Source: Microbulbifer variabilis
GTDB lineage: Bacteria > Pseudomonadota > Gammaproteobacteria > Pseudomonadales > Cellvibrionaceae
Length of the DNA stretch: 64,000 nt
Reading direction: 5' to 3'
Assembly: GCF_020524905.1 (NCBI RefSeq)
Contig: NZ_JAIVKI010000006.1
Location: forward strand, 124,001 to 188,000
The notes below the pieces were generated by a model, which saw only the letters and a program-made list of their open reading frames with translations, was not told the origin of the DNA and searched no databases. Of this stretch, positions 35,842 through 44,159 are shown piece after piece. How positions within the stretch are numbered: the first letter of the stretch is position 1; each line of letters starts with the position of its first letter. The position numbers and the translations under genes were made by a program.

Positions 35842-37836
35842 ATGATTACAGGCGCACTAAAAAGCAATATCGACAAACTCTGGGAAGAGTTTTGGACCGG
35901 CGGGATTACCAATCCCCTCACCGTGATCGAGCAGATCACCTTCCTGATGTACGCACGCCTGCTGGATATGAACGAGACCACCGACGAGAAAAGGTCCCGG
36001 CGTACCGGCAAGACTTTTAAGCGCCGCTTTAACAGAAAGCAACAACACCTGCGCTGGCACAAGCTGATGCATATCGAGTCCGCCGACAAATTGTTGGAGA
36101 CCGTGCGCGATGAGCTGTTCCCTTACTTCAAGGAGAGCAGTGCCGTGAGCAACGAGGGCACGCTGTTTGCCGAGTTTATGAAAGACGCCCAGCTGATGAT
36201 CCAGAAGCCCTCGCTGCTGGTTCGCGCGCGGGATATGGTCAATGACCTGCCGCTGGAGAAAGGGGATACCAAGGGTGACCTCTACGAGTATCTGCTCAGC
36301 AAGCTGACCACCGCCGGTATCAATGGCCAGTTCCGCACCCCGCGCCATATTATTCGCGCCATTATCGAATTGATGGACCCCGACGCAACCGACCGCATCT
36401 GTGACCCGGCCTGCGGCACAGCAGGTTTTTTAAGCACCACTTACGAATTTATCCTGCAAAAGTACAGCTCGCCGGAGGGCACCATTACTGAGCGGGTCAC
36501 CAATGAAAAAGGTGAGCAAGAAGAGCAGACCCTCTATACCGGTGATCTTCTGTCCAAGCACCGCCGGCATGTGGACCGCGATATGTTCCACGGCTTCGAC
36601 TTCGATGCCACCATGTTGCGTATCGCCGCCATGAACCTGGTGATGCACGGTGTGGCCCAGCCGGATATCCACTATCAGGACACCCTGAGCCAGGGCTTTA
36701 TAGACAGTTTCCCTAAAGAGGCCAAAGAGGGCTTCGACCTGGTGCTGGCAAACCCGCCGTTTAAGGGCAGCCTGGATGAGGAGGATGTCGATCCGGAAAT
36801 CCTGCGCACGGTGAAAACCAAAAAGACCGAGCTGTTGTTTGTCGCCCTGATCCTGCGCATGCTTAAAGTAGGAGGGAGAGCAGCTGTTATCGTTCCCATC
36901 GGAGTAGTAGAGGGAGAAACTAGAGCGCATACGAAGTTAAGGAAAGTATTATTGTCTAACCAAGTAGAGGCCGTTATAGGCTTGCCGCATTGGATTTTTA
37001 AGCCATATGCCAGCGTGGCCACAGCTGTATTGATTTTCTCGAAAGGAGGGAATACTGATAAGGTATGGTTCTATGGTCTTCAAAATGATGGTTACTCAGA
37101 TGGGGCTAAAAAGGAAAAAATCCCCGGTTCTGAATTATCAAATTTAGTGTCTTTATATAAAAATAGATTTAGCAGTAAATACAAAGAAGTTAGATCCAAG
37201 CACCGCTTCGTGAGTATTGATGAAATTAAAGATAATAATTTTGATTTGTGCCCTAAAATATATCTTAGAGATTATGAGCACCCTAAAAATGTACCGACCA
37301 AAAGGCTCGGTGAGTTGTTTGATATTTCAAGGGGTACTATTGGTGCGGCTGAAGCTATGAGTTCAGCAGAAAAATTTGACTTTATTACTACATCAGCAGA
37401 TTTCAAAAAATACAATAGTTACTCATTTGATAGTGAAGCAGTTTGTATTCCTTTGGTTTCATCTACAGGTCATGGCCATGCCAGCATCAATAACATTCAT
37501 TATATTGATGGGAAATTTGAAGCGGCTACGATAATGGCAGTGTTGACCCCAAAAGAGAGCTATAAAAACACCAGCCTTACTAAATATGTATATTCATATC
37601 TTTTATCTCATAAAGATGACGTTCTAGTTCCTTATATGAAAGGGGCTGCAAATGTATCTTTAACTGTTGATCGAATCGCAAGGATCAAAATTTCATTTCC
37701 TAATAAAAGATCCAGAGATGGTATTTCTAAAATGATTTTTGAAACAAAAGAATCGATTTCTTTATTAAGGGAGTCTCTGAGAGAGGAAGAGGAGAAGTAT
37801 CGAGCTTTAGTTAAGAGTGTTAAAAACTCACTTTGA
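35842..37836 (+). CDS. hsdM: Type I N6-adenine methyltransferase with fused target-recognition domain (HsdM-HsdS half)
   Basis: 664 residues from ATG 35842 (earlier frame codons lie in the repeat element). N-terminal HsdM helical domain (LWEEFWTGGITNPLTVIEQITFLMYARLLD), SAM motif I CDPACGTAGFL (about residue 200), catalytic motif IV LANPPF (about 305). From about residue 500 a single HsdS-type target-recognition domain plus trailing helix (RLGELFDISRG, and a Lys/Glu-rich coiled coil at the end) is fused in frame. No separate hsdS follows. Half-S fusions must pair to read a two-part site. From about 36860 onward the DNA is clearly A+T-richer than the first two thirds, suggesting a swapped recognition module. 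Confidence 0.88.
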   Translation: MITGALKSNIDKLWEEFWTGGITNPLTVIEQITFLMYARLLDMNETTDEKRSRRTGKTFKRRFNRKQQHLRWHKLMHIESADKLLETVRDELFPYFKESSAVSNEGTLFAEFMKDAQLMIQKPSLLVRARDMVNDLPLEKGDTKGDLYEYLLSKLTTAGINGQFRTPRHIIRAIIELMDPDATDRICDPACGTAGFLSTTYEFILQKYSSPEGTITERVTNEKGEQEEQTLYTGDLLSKHRRHVDRDMFHGFDFDATMLRIAAMNLVMHGVAQPDIHYQDTLSQGFIDSFPKEAKEGFDLVLANPPFKGSLDEEDVDPEILRTVKTKKTELLFVALILRMLKVGGRAAVIVPIGVVEGETRAHTKLRKVLLSNQVEAVIGLPHWIFKPYASVATAVLIFSKGGNTDKVWFYGLQNDGYSDGAKKEKIPGSELSNLVSLYKNRFSSKYKEVRSKHRFVSIDEIKDNNFDLCPKIYLRDYEHPKNVPTKRLGELFDISRGTIGAAEAMSSAEKFDFITTSADFKKYNSYSFDSEAVCIPLVSSTGHGHASINNIHYIDGKFEAATIMAVLTPKESYKNTSLTKYVYSYLLSHKDDVLVPYMKGAANVSLTVDRIARIKISFPNKRSRDGISKMIFETKESISLLRESLREEEEKYRALVKSVKNSL

Positions 37837-38257
37837 TGGAAAAATATTATAGGTGACTTTATTTTAACCACTCGGCAAGATGATTTTTCACCATCAGGAA
37901 AATCATCTTCTTAAGATCAATTGTTGTTGGGTAGAAAGCTATTCTTCACACTTTGGGGTTGTTCCATCTTTGTAATAATTTGGGCCCTTCCCATCGTAGT
38001 AAGAAATCAAGTAATAGCCGAACCTCATCTCACGTTTGTGATTGAGCAATGTCAAGAGGTAGTATTTATCCGCATGCCGGTCCGCAGAGTCATTTTCCCA
38101 TAGTGATATGTCTATTTATCCACGTAAACTTTATACTTTGATGCTCGCTCTAGCTGTACCTATCGAAGTGTGAACTATAATTCCCCCACTAACGCTCCCC
38201 CAATATCATTGTATTACCCCGCAATAGTCCAGCTACTCAAATGCCGCAGAGGTATTC

Positions 38258-38274
38258 TTCAGTGAACCACTGAA
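38258..38274 (+). promoter_or_regulatory. Perfect palindrome, candidate enhancer site
   Basis: TTCAGTG-AAC-CACTGAA, seven-base perfect arms, about 108 bases upstream of the sigma-54-like element. Nearby TTTACCTC (38292-38299) is the reverse complement of GAGGTAAA found in the hsdR control region (31803-31810). Confidence 0.4.
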
Positions 38275-38381
38275 TAGCAAGCATAAAGAAATTTACCTCT
38301 ACATAAATTAAGTTATCCTATTTTGCCGTCAATCATTTTGGTTTTTCTTCTAACATACTGATTTATATACAAAAAATAACT

Positions 38382-38397
38382 TGGCATAGAAGTTGAC
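38382..38397 (+). promoter_or_regulatory. Sigma-54-like promoter of the hydrolase/membrane pair
   Basis: TGGCATA-GAAG-TTGAC matches TGGCAYR-N4-TTGCW except the -12 C, which is A. GG (38383-38384) and the GA (38395-38396) keep the 10-base spacing. It lies 38 bases upstream of ATG 38435. Supported mainly by its resemblance to, and linkage with, the hsdR promoter. Confidence 0.5.
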
Positions 38398-38434
38398 TGT
38401 TATCTCATAACTTAATCAAAAAAGGAAATAAGTT

Positions 38435-39526
38435 ATGGGATACGAAGTTGATTTTCTCGGTGTGGGTGATGAATCCAAAAGCGGGGATGCGATTGCGATC
38501 CGCTTCGGCAACCTGCATGGCGGCCGGGACGAGCAGACCGTGGTAGTAATCGACGGGGGCTTTAAAGATACAGGGGCGGCGCTGGTGGCGCATATCAAGG
38601 AGCATTTCGGCACGGATCAGGTGGATATTGTAATCAATACCCATCCAGATCAGGACCATATTAACGGCTTGGAGACGGTGTTGGATGAGCTGGATGTGAA
38701 AGAGTTGTGGATTCACCAGCCCTGGGAGCACAACCAGGGGCTGGCCCAACACTTCAAAGATGGCCGGGTGAGCGATTGCAGCCTTGGCGAGCGCTTAAAA
38801 CAAAACCTGGAAAAGGCTTGGTCACTGGTTCAACTTGCCGAGTCAAAGGGGGTGGTTATTCGCGAGCCCTTTACCGGCGAGCAGGATACCAGCGGCACAC
38901 TGAAGGTCTTGGGCCCGTCCCTCGAATATTACGAATCCCTAATCCCCGATTTTGAAGGTATGCCGGAACGGGCCTCCATAACCGAAGCAGTACAGAGTAT
39001 CTTTGATAAGGCTGTGGCCGCGCTCAAACGCTTCTTCGCGACCTGGGGTGATGACCAGATCAATGACGAGGGCGTAACTTCCGCAAAAAATAATTCCAGC
39101 GTGATCACCCAGCTGGTTATCGATGGACGAAGGTTACTGTTTACCGGGGATGCAGGGATTCAGGCGCTTGAAATGGCGGCTGACCAAGTGGATGGTTGCA
39201 CCAGCGGCGCCGAACTCAAGTTGATGCAGATACCTCATCATGGCAGTAAGCGTAATATCGGCACCACGGTTTTGAACCGCTTGATTGGGCACCCAGTAAT
39301 ACAGGGAGAGTCTCGCGGCATTACCGCTATTGCCTCAACCGCAAAAGAGGGCGAGCCTAAACACCCGAGAAAGGCGGTGATGAATGCGTTTACTCATCGC
39401 GGGGTAGGCGTCTTGGCAACCCGAGGCAATGCCATTCTCGTTAACCATGATGCACCGCAGCGAGAGGGCTGGGCATACCTTGAGCCGGAGCCCTATCACT
39501 TCGAGTACGAAGATGAGGAGGCTTAA
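38435..39526 (+). CDS. Metallo-beta-lactamase-fold hydrolase, ComEC/Rec2-like
   Basis: 363 residues, no signal peptide. The N-terminal strand (DFLGVGDESKSGDAIAIRF) leads to VVIDGGF, then the metal motif THPDQDHINGL (H-x-D-x-D-H), a second metal-region GDAG (about residue 250, LLFTGDAGIQ) and a late PHHGS (about residue 270). This arrangement matches the free-standing ComEC MBL branch, whose members are often phosphodiesterases or nucleases. It overlaps nothing but is followed two bases later by a membrane protein, so the two are a unit. Ribosome site AAAAGGAAA. Its own sigma-54-like promoter ties it to the upstream activator (inference). Substrate unknown. Confidence 0.8.
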   Translation: MGYEVDFLGVGDESKSGDAIAIRFGNLHGGRDEQTVVVIDGGFKDTGAALVAHIKEHFGTDQVDIVINTHPDQDHINGLETVLDELDVKELWIHQPWEHNQGLAQHFKDGRVSDCSLGERLKQNLEKAWSLVQLAESKGVVIREPFTGEQDTSGTLKVLGPSLEYYESLIPDFEGMPERASITEAVQSIFDKAVAALKRFFATWGDDQINDEGVTSAKNNSSVITQLVIDGRRLLFTGDAGIQALEMAADQVDGCTSGAELKLMQIPHHGSKRNIGTTVLNRLIGHPVIQGESRGITAIASTAKEGEPKHPRKAVMNAFTHRGVGVLATRGNAILVNHDAPQREGWAYLEPEPYHFEYEDEEA

Positions 39527-39528
39527 GC

Positions 39529-40194
39529 ATGGCTGGCCTTTCTCTGAAAACGCAAAATAGTGCTCCGCTGGCTCTACTGGTATTACTTCAGTTGTTAGCA
39601 GTGCACTGCTTAAATTCCGCATCATTCGATATCAATCTACTGACCTCAATCAAGGAGGCCGGCGGGGTGATGCTGGCCGTTGGCGCTTTGGCTGGGTGGC
39701 TAAGTTATGTACTGCCCACTGGCCTAAAGAACACCCTGGTATTCCTTCGCCTGAGGAATGTGTTGCCCGGACATCGCTTTATTCAGCTGTCGGAAGCCGA
39801 TCCGCGTATAGATACTCAGTTACTCAAAGAAAAAGTACCGGGCTATGAAACCCTCTCGTTGGATCACAAGGGGCAAAATAGTTACTGGTATCGAGAGTTT
39901 TATCGACCTGTAGCTGACCAGCATGAGGTGGCTTCTACGCACAAGTCCTATTTGCTCTACCGGGATGCGGCAACGGTTTCACTGTTGTGCGCCGCAATTT
40001 TTGTATTGGCAAAGCTGCTATTAACTGAATCGATGTCTGCGTTTGAGTTAGGTTCCGGCGCGGTGTTCCCGCTGGCCGCTTTGGGTTTTGCTCTGGCTGC
40101 CGGTAATGCTGGGCGCAGGTTGGTGACAACGGCAGTGGCGATTAGTATGGCCAAAGCTGCAATGGCTTCAGATCAGGTAACGGCTTCCAGCTAA
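39529..40194 (+). CDS. Membrane protein paired with the MBL-fold hydrolase
   Basis: 221 residues with a strong GAGGAGG ribosome site inside the preceding gene's end; only two bases separate the genes. Two transmembrane helices near the N-terminus (about 12-30 and 43-62), a cytosolic middle domain (about 70-140) containing DPRID, QNSYWYREFY and HKSYLLYRDAA, then two more helices (about 148-165 and 170-190). I do not recognise a named family. A membrane partner beside a nuclease-like enzyme in a defence island suggests a membrane effector or anchor, but this is inference. Confidence 0.6.
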   Translation: MAGLSLKTQNSAPLALLVLLQLLAVHCLNSASFDINLLTSIKEAGGVMLAVGALAGWLSYVLPTGLKNTLVFLRLRNVLPGHRFIQLSEADPRIDTQLLKEKVPGYETLSLDHKGQNSYWYREFYRPVADQHEVASTHKSYLLYRDAATVSLLCAAIFVLAKLLLTESMSAFELGSGAVFPLAALGFALAAGNAGRRLVTTAVAISMAKAAMASDQVTASS

Positions 40195-40390
40195 ACCACT
40201 TTATATCTATCGATAGTGTGGACGTTCCCCTGTTTGTGCCACCTCTAAGTATCTGGCGGTCATTGAGGAAGCGCTTCCAATCCGGTGCGCTTTCTTATGC
40301 GCCGGAAAAGTGCGCAGATTAATCTGAATATGGTACATATAGGGGATTGGAATACAGAAACGTCCTTGTGTTTTAGGAGGTAGGACCCGC

Positions 40391-41317
40391 ATGGAGCATA
40401 GCAAGTACGACATTATTGGCGATATTCATGGTCACGGCAGTGCATTGATTGAGTTACTCGATGTTCTGGGTTATCGGGAAACAAGCAGTGGTTATGCCCA
40501 TCCAGAGCGAAAGGTCATCTTTCTTGGAGACTTTATCGACCGCGGTGAGCACTTGGTAGAGCACCGCAAGCTCCTGAAGATAGTCATGAGCATGGTCAAC
40601 AATGGTCATGCCAAAGCAATTATGGGTAATCACGAGTTTAATGCCCTGGCTTATCACACCGAGGTCAATGGCAAGCCCCTTCGCCCACATACCGATAAAA
40701 ATACAAAACAGCATCAGGCTTTCCTGAATGAGTACCCCGATAACGATCCAGAGAAATCTCAGGTGCTGAATTTCTTTAGATCATTGCCTCTATGGCTTGA
40801 CCTGGGTCCACTGCGCGCAGTCCACGCTTGCTGGGATATGAAAAGTATTGATTTTTTGAAATCAAAAACTGACGGGGCGAAATTAACGTCTGAGTTATTG
40901 GTGGAAGCTAGCTCCCAGGGCTGTGATGCCTTCAATGCAGTGGAAACTTTGCTCAAAGGTTATGAAATTGAACTGCCTGAAGGGGTGAGCTTCCTGGATA
41001 AGGATGGCAATCACCGCTCTGCCGTCCGCGTTCAATGGTGGAAATTTTCTGCAGAAGTCCTTGGTGAGATTGCACTGCCACCTGGTATCAATATTGGTAC
41101 CGCTGCAAGATTGCCTGTGCCTAGGGGTATTCCTTATTACTCCAAAGCAGATAAGCCTTGCTTTATCGGTCACTATTGGCTTAGAGGTGTGCCAGCACCT
41201 TTAACCGATAATGTTGCCTGTCTCGATTACTCCGTGGCAGGGGGCGGTAAGCTCGTTGCTTATCGATTTGATGGTGAACAGGTATTGAGTAAAGACAAGT
41301 TTGTGTTTGCGACCTAG
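40391..41317 (+). CDS. Calcineurin-like metallophosphoesterase
   Basis: 308 residues. The five metal-site blocks are visible: GDIHGH (about residue 11), GDFIDRG (about 46), GNHEFN (about 79), a later VHACWD (about 143) and GHYWLRG near the C-terminus. This matches the PrpE/bis(5'-nucleosyl)-tetraphosphatase/serine-threonine phosphatase group; the exact substrate cannot be read. A very strong AGGAGGT lies nine bases upstream of the ATG. It is separated from the MBL/membrane pair by 196 bases that include a small hairpin (40282-40305), so co-regulation with the defence genes is unproven. Confidence 0.8.
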   Translation: MEHSKYDIIGDIHGHGSALIELLDVLGYRETSSGYAHPERKVIFLGDFIDRGEHLVEHRKLLKIVMSMVNNGHAKAIMGNHEFNALAYHTEVNGKPLRPHTDKNTKQHQAFLNEYPDNDPEKSQVLNFFRSLPLWLDLGPLRAVHACWDMKSIDFLKSKTDGAKLTSELLVEASSQGCDAFNAVETLLKGYEIELPEGVSFLDKDGNHRSAVRVQWWKFSAEVLGEIALPPGINIGTAARLPVPRGIPYYSKADKPCFIGHYWLRGVPAPLTDNVACLDYSVAGGGKLVAYRFDGEQVLSKDKFVFAT

Positions 41318-41521
41318 ATGCTGGCCGACTGAAGTTTTAGTTAGTTGCCGGGTTCTTTATGCTTTGAGCTGGGATTCACAAGGCGGTTTGAATAGGTGAG
41401 CTTGCCACAGTTACTGCCAGTGAATGATTAGTCATGTAATGGTTTACTGACAGACTAATGTTTTCACATGTGTCTGTATGGTTAGCAGATGGTGCAGTGA
41501 CTCCCATTGCTAATGGTATTT

Positions 41522-41549
41522 AAGCCGAGAGGGGAGATCTACTCGGCTT
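41522..41549. terminator. Hairpin between convergent phosphoesterase and azoR genes
   Basis: Arms AAGCCGAG/CTCGGCTT with a 12-base loop, no clear T-run. Position between convergent genes suggests a shared terminator. Confidence 0.4.
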
Positions 41550-41600
41550 GTTAGTAAGCTTCTTTATCCAACTCTGTTATGAATTGGCTTGTGAGCTTGG

Positions 41601-42194
41601 TTACGCAAGCTGGGCAATACGCTCATTCGCAGCAGTCAATGCTTTTTCTTTTGCATCATCTCCAGTTGCTAGCCCTTCCGTGTATATGATCTCTATATTG
41701 GTTATTCCCACAAAGCCGAGGAGTTGACGGAGAAATGCGCTCTGTGAATGCTCGTTACCGTAGTAGCCACCTCGCGCGATAAAAATAATTGTCTTCTTGT
41801 TTTTCAGTAGTCCCTCAGGCCCATTGGGTGTATAGCGGAAGGTAACACCTGCTCGGGCAATATGATCAAAATAGGTATGCAAGGTAGAAGGGACGTTGAA
41901 GTTGTACATGGGGACACCAAAAACCAGTACATCTGCAGAAGAAATTTCTTCAATCAATTTGTCTGAAAATTCCACGATGGCTTGTTGTTCGGGGCTACGT
42001 TGCTCTGCCGGAGTGGTGAAAGCTTGAAAGCGATCAAGGGTAAGATGGGGAATAGGTTCCGCCACCAGATCGCGCTGGATCACTTCTCCGTTAGGGTTTT
42101 TAGCTTTCCAGCTCGTAACATACTTTGTAGCCAGCTGGGAGGTCTGACCACCGGATTGGAACATACTGGATTGGATGTTGAGTAACTTTGCCAT
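41601..42194 (-). CDS. azoR: FMN-dependent NADH azoreductase / quinone reductase
   Basis: 197 residues with the flavodoxin-like fold of AzoR: KLLNIQSSMF at the N-terminus (FMN phosphate loop, though the usual S-x-R is changed to QSSMFQ), VPMYNFNVPSTL (about residue 93), the FRYTPNGPEGLL loop, and ARGGYYG (about 140). It reduces quinones and azo dyes by two electrons, protecting against redox-cycling compounds. Stands alone on the minus strand; no LysR-type regulator is adjacent. Confidence 0.9.
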   Translation of the reverse strand: MAKLLNIQSSMFQSGGQTSQLATKYVTSWKAKNPNGEVIQRDLVAEPIPHLTLDRFQAFTTPAEQRSPEQQAIVEFSDKLIEEISSADVLVFGVPMYNFNVPSTLHTYFDHIARAGVTFRYTPNGPEGLLKNKKTIIFIARGGYYGNEHSQSAFLRQLLGFVGITNIEIIYTEGLATGDDAKEKALTAANERIAQLA

Positions 42195-42517
42195 GTTTGG
42201 CCCTTCGCAAGTTGACTGGATCGGGCTCTATTTAAGCATCGAGTTATTCGATTAAGAATTAGAAAAAATCCGCTAAATCTATCGATTATTCCGAATGATG
42301 ATAATTTGCTAATACAAGGCCTCAAGGAAGCCTCAAGGCACTTAGGGCGGCTGGATGTCGGTAGTGGAGGAGGGGGAAGCTTAGGAAAGCACACGGGTCA
42401 GCCGATAGGAGATTACCCAGAACGAATATGGAGAGATTTTCTCATAGGGATTGCTCGGAGTTAACTTTTCTAATTTATGGCTATCCGCAGTAGCTATCGA
42501 ATGAGCGCCAACAGAAT
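42195..42517. other. Intergenic region upstream of azoR
   Basis: 323 bases without a gene; it must hold the azoR promoter. A short direct repeat GCCTCAAGG occurs twice near 42320-42340. Nothing else stands out. Confidence 0.3.
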
Positions 42518-43114
42518 CTAGCCTTCAACTAAAGGCTTTAATATCTCTTCATACATAATGGACTGGATGGTCTGACCAGTTGAGCTGGCCCAGTCTATTG
42601 CAAGCTCTGCCATTAGTTGATTCGTAGTGGTAATGCCTACGCCAGCGTTTCTCATTCGCTCAAGGGAAATTTGGTCTGCGACCTGGGTTGGGGAACCACC
42701 ACCGTCTGCAACAACCTGTACTTCGTAGCCACCCTCTACAGCGCTGATCGCAGGATAAACAATACACACGTCGTTTGTTAGGCCTGCCATTATCAGCTTT
42801 TTTCGACCTGTAGCTACTACGGCAGATTTGAATGGCTCAAATGTCCAGGCATCCACTACGCCTGGCCGCTTGATCCTTTGAGCGTGGGCATCGGGTGCTA
42901 TCTTTTCAAGATCATCAAAGAGGGGGCCTTGAAAGTGGTCTTCTTGACTGGTTGTGAACAACAGCGGCATACCTGTTTCGATAGCGGTACGCGCTAAAGC
43001 ACGCACATTTGCCAGTAGGTGCACATGGCTAATGTTACGTGCCAGTTTGACTGTCCCCACTTGATGATCAATCAAAAGCATCGCAGCGCTATCTGTTGTG
43101 AAGAGTTTTTTCAT
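42518..43114 (-). CDS. Isochorismatase-like cysteine hydrolase (YcaC type)
   Basis: 198 residues. Catalytic triad of the family: Asp in LLIDHQVG (about residue 16), Lys in IKRPGVVDAW (about 81), and Cys in MAGLTNDVCIVYPA (about 116). Substrates in this group are small amides or nicotinamide-like compounds; the YcaC branch lacks a known physiological substrate. ATG 43114 with AGGCAAAG upstream. Divergent from the GST gene, across a 316-base gap with no gene. Confidence 0.85.
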   Translation of the reverse strand: MKKLFTTDSAAMLLIDHQVGTVKLARNISHVHLLANVRALARTAIETGMPLLFTTSQEDHFQGPLFDDLEKIAPDAHAQRIKRPGVVDAWTFEPFKSAVVATGRKKLIMAGLTNDVCIVYPAISAVEGGYEVQVVADGGGSPTQVADQISLERMRNAGVGITTTNQLMAELAIDWASSTGQTIQSIMYEEILKPLVEG

Positions 43115-43430
43115 GAAACTTTGCCTGTTCTTTGTTGGCTTAAATCTCTTTGATTACCCAGGGGAAAACTCAGGCGAATAGAGATAAATAAAAGAATGGG
43201 CCGCTCGCAAAAATTCATGTCTTAAATTTAATTCCCTGGGTTTATCTTTCGCTATAAATGTTAAGAGCTTACGCCATGGTTAAACAAACCTGTGACACTA
43301 ATTTGTGAAATTTCCGCCTTTACCTTTAGAACAATAAACGCGCCTAAGAAAAATGATTTACTGATCCTTGTGTCCCCGGATGATCTATAGCAGATAGAAA
43401 ATAGGCCTTTAAACTATATTGGACTAACCC
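43115..43430. other. Divergent promoter region
   Basis: 316 bases between the hydrolase and GST genes. It presumably holds both promoters; I see no regulator-like palindrome that I would defend. Confidence 0.3.
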
Positions 43431-44054
43431 ATGATGAAACTCTACGCCATGCCCGGGACTTGCGCTTTAGCGCCAAATATCGCTTCAGTTTGGGCCAACT
43501 TGCCGGTTGAGTTAGTGAATCTTGAGAGGGGAGAGCATCAATCTGACGCTTATCTAAAAGTGAATCCGAAAGGGCAGGTTCCCGCGCTATTGTTCGATGA
43601 TGGTCAAGTTTTGACCGAAGCGTTGGCAATTCTCTTGTATATTGCTTCCTTATCAAAAGTCCCTGAGCTTATACCTCATGGACCTATGGAATGGGCAAGA
43701 CAAGCTGAAGCACTTTCCTATATGAGCTCTGAAGTTCACTCGGATTTCGGCCCCCATTTTGTGCCTGAGAGATTTGCTTCATCTCCAGATGCGAAAGAAG
43801 ATGTTCAGCAACATACTTATCGAAAATTAGAGGCGCATTTTCGTAGGCTAGACACCTCTTTCAAGGAAGCCGGGGGCAGTGGTTATCTTGGAGGCCGAAC
43901 GGTTGTTGACGCATACCTATTCGTTTTATGTCGTTGGATTGATTCAACCCCCCTCGATCTCTCATCATTTCCTTCTCTGGCTGAATTTCGCAGTCGCCTT
44001 GAGAGTGAGAAGGCTGTGATCAGCGCGCTCAAGCGCCAAAAAATGGCCGTTTAA
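43431..44054 (+). CDS. Glutathione S-transferase
   Basis: 207 residues with a thioredoxin-fold N-domain (KLYAMPGTCALAPNI, then VNPKGQVPAL with the cis-Pro, and LTEALAILLYIA binding the glutathione gamma-glutamyl group) and an all-helical C-domain. Cys10 in PGTCALAP is the beta-class GST catalytic residue, as in GstA. Cytoplasmic detoxification of electrophiles. Two adjacent ATGs (43431, 43434) are equivalent. Closed by a good hairpin at 44138-44159. Confidence 0.9.
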   Translation: MMKLYAMPGTCALAPNIASVWANLPVELVNLERGEHQSDAYLKVNPKGQVPALLFDDGQVLTEALAILLYIASLSKVPELIPHGPMEWARQAEALSYMSSEVHSDFGPHFVPERFASSPDAKEDVQQHTYRKLEAHFRRLDTSFKEAGGSGYLGGRTVVDAYLFVLCRWIDSTPLDLSSFPSLAEFRSRLESEKAVISALKRQKMAV

Positions 44055-44137
44055 GAGGCCTTGACCAATACAGTTTACTTGAGCTGGTACGGGATCATAC
44101 TGTCAGCGGCATCCATGCCATGTTGTCCTGCTTACCC

Positions 44138-44159
44138 AAGCTAATCAGTTGATTAGCTT
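44138..44159 (+). terminator. Terminator between convergent GST and MscS genes
   Basis: Perfect 10-bp arms AAGCTAATCA/TGATTAGCTT with a 2-base loop, followed on the plus strand by TTATCTTTTTC. It overlaps the last bases of the mscS gene. Confidence 0.7.

Larger units (their letters stand above)
37837..38434. other. 598-base intergenic region between the restriction genes and the hydrolase/membrane pair
   Basis: No credible gene and no hsdS. An 11-bp-arm hairpin (AAGATGATTTT/AAAATCATCTT, 37877-37909) follows hsdM and may end its transcript. A 60-codon frame (37921-38103) looks like chance. Further right are a palindrome (38258-38274) and a sigma-54-like promoter (38382-38397). Confidence 0.5.

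Noticed and set aside
37921-38103. 60-codon frame after hsdM, considered as a separate hsdS remnant or small gene
   Set aside because: No ribosome site, no recognisable motif; the recognition domain is already fused to HsdM.
40391-41317. Including the metallophosphoesterase in the defence island
   Set aside because: A 196-base gap with a hairpin, a separate strong ribosome site and no sigma-54-like promoter; linkage is unproven.
42080-42394. 104-codon frame upstream of azoR considered as a LysR remnant
   Set aside because: No LysR motif and it overlaps azoR in another frame.
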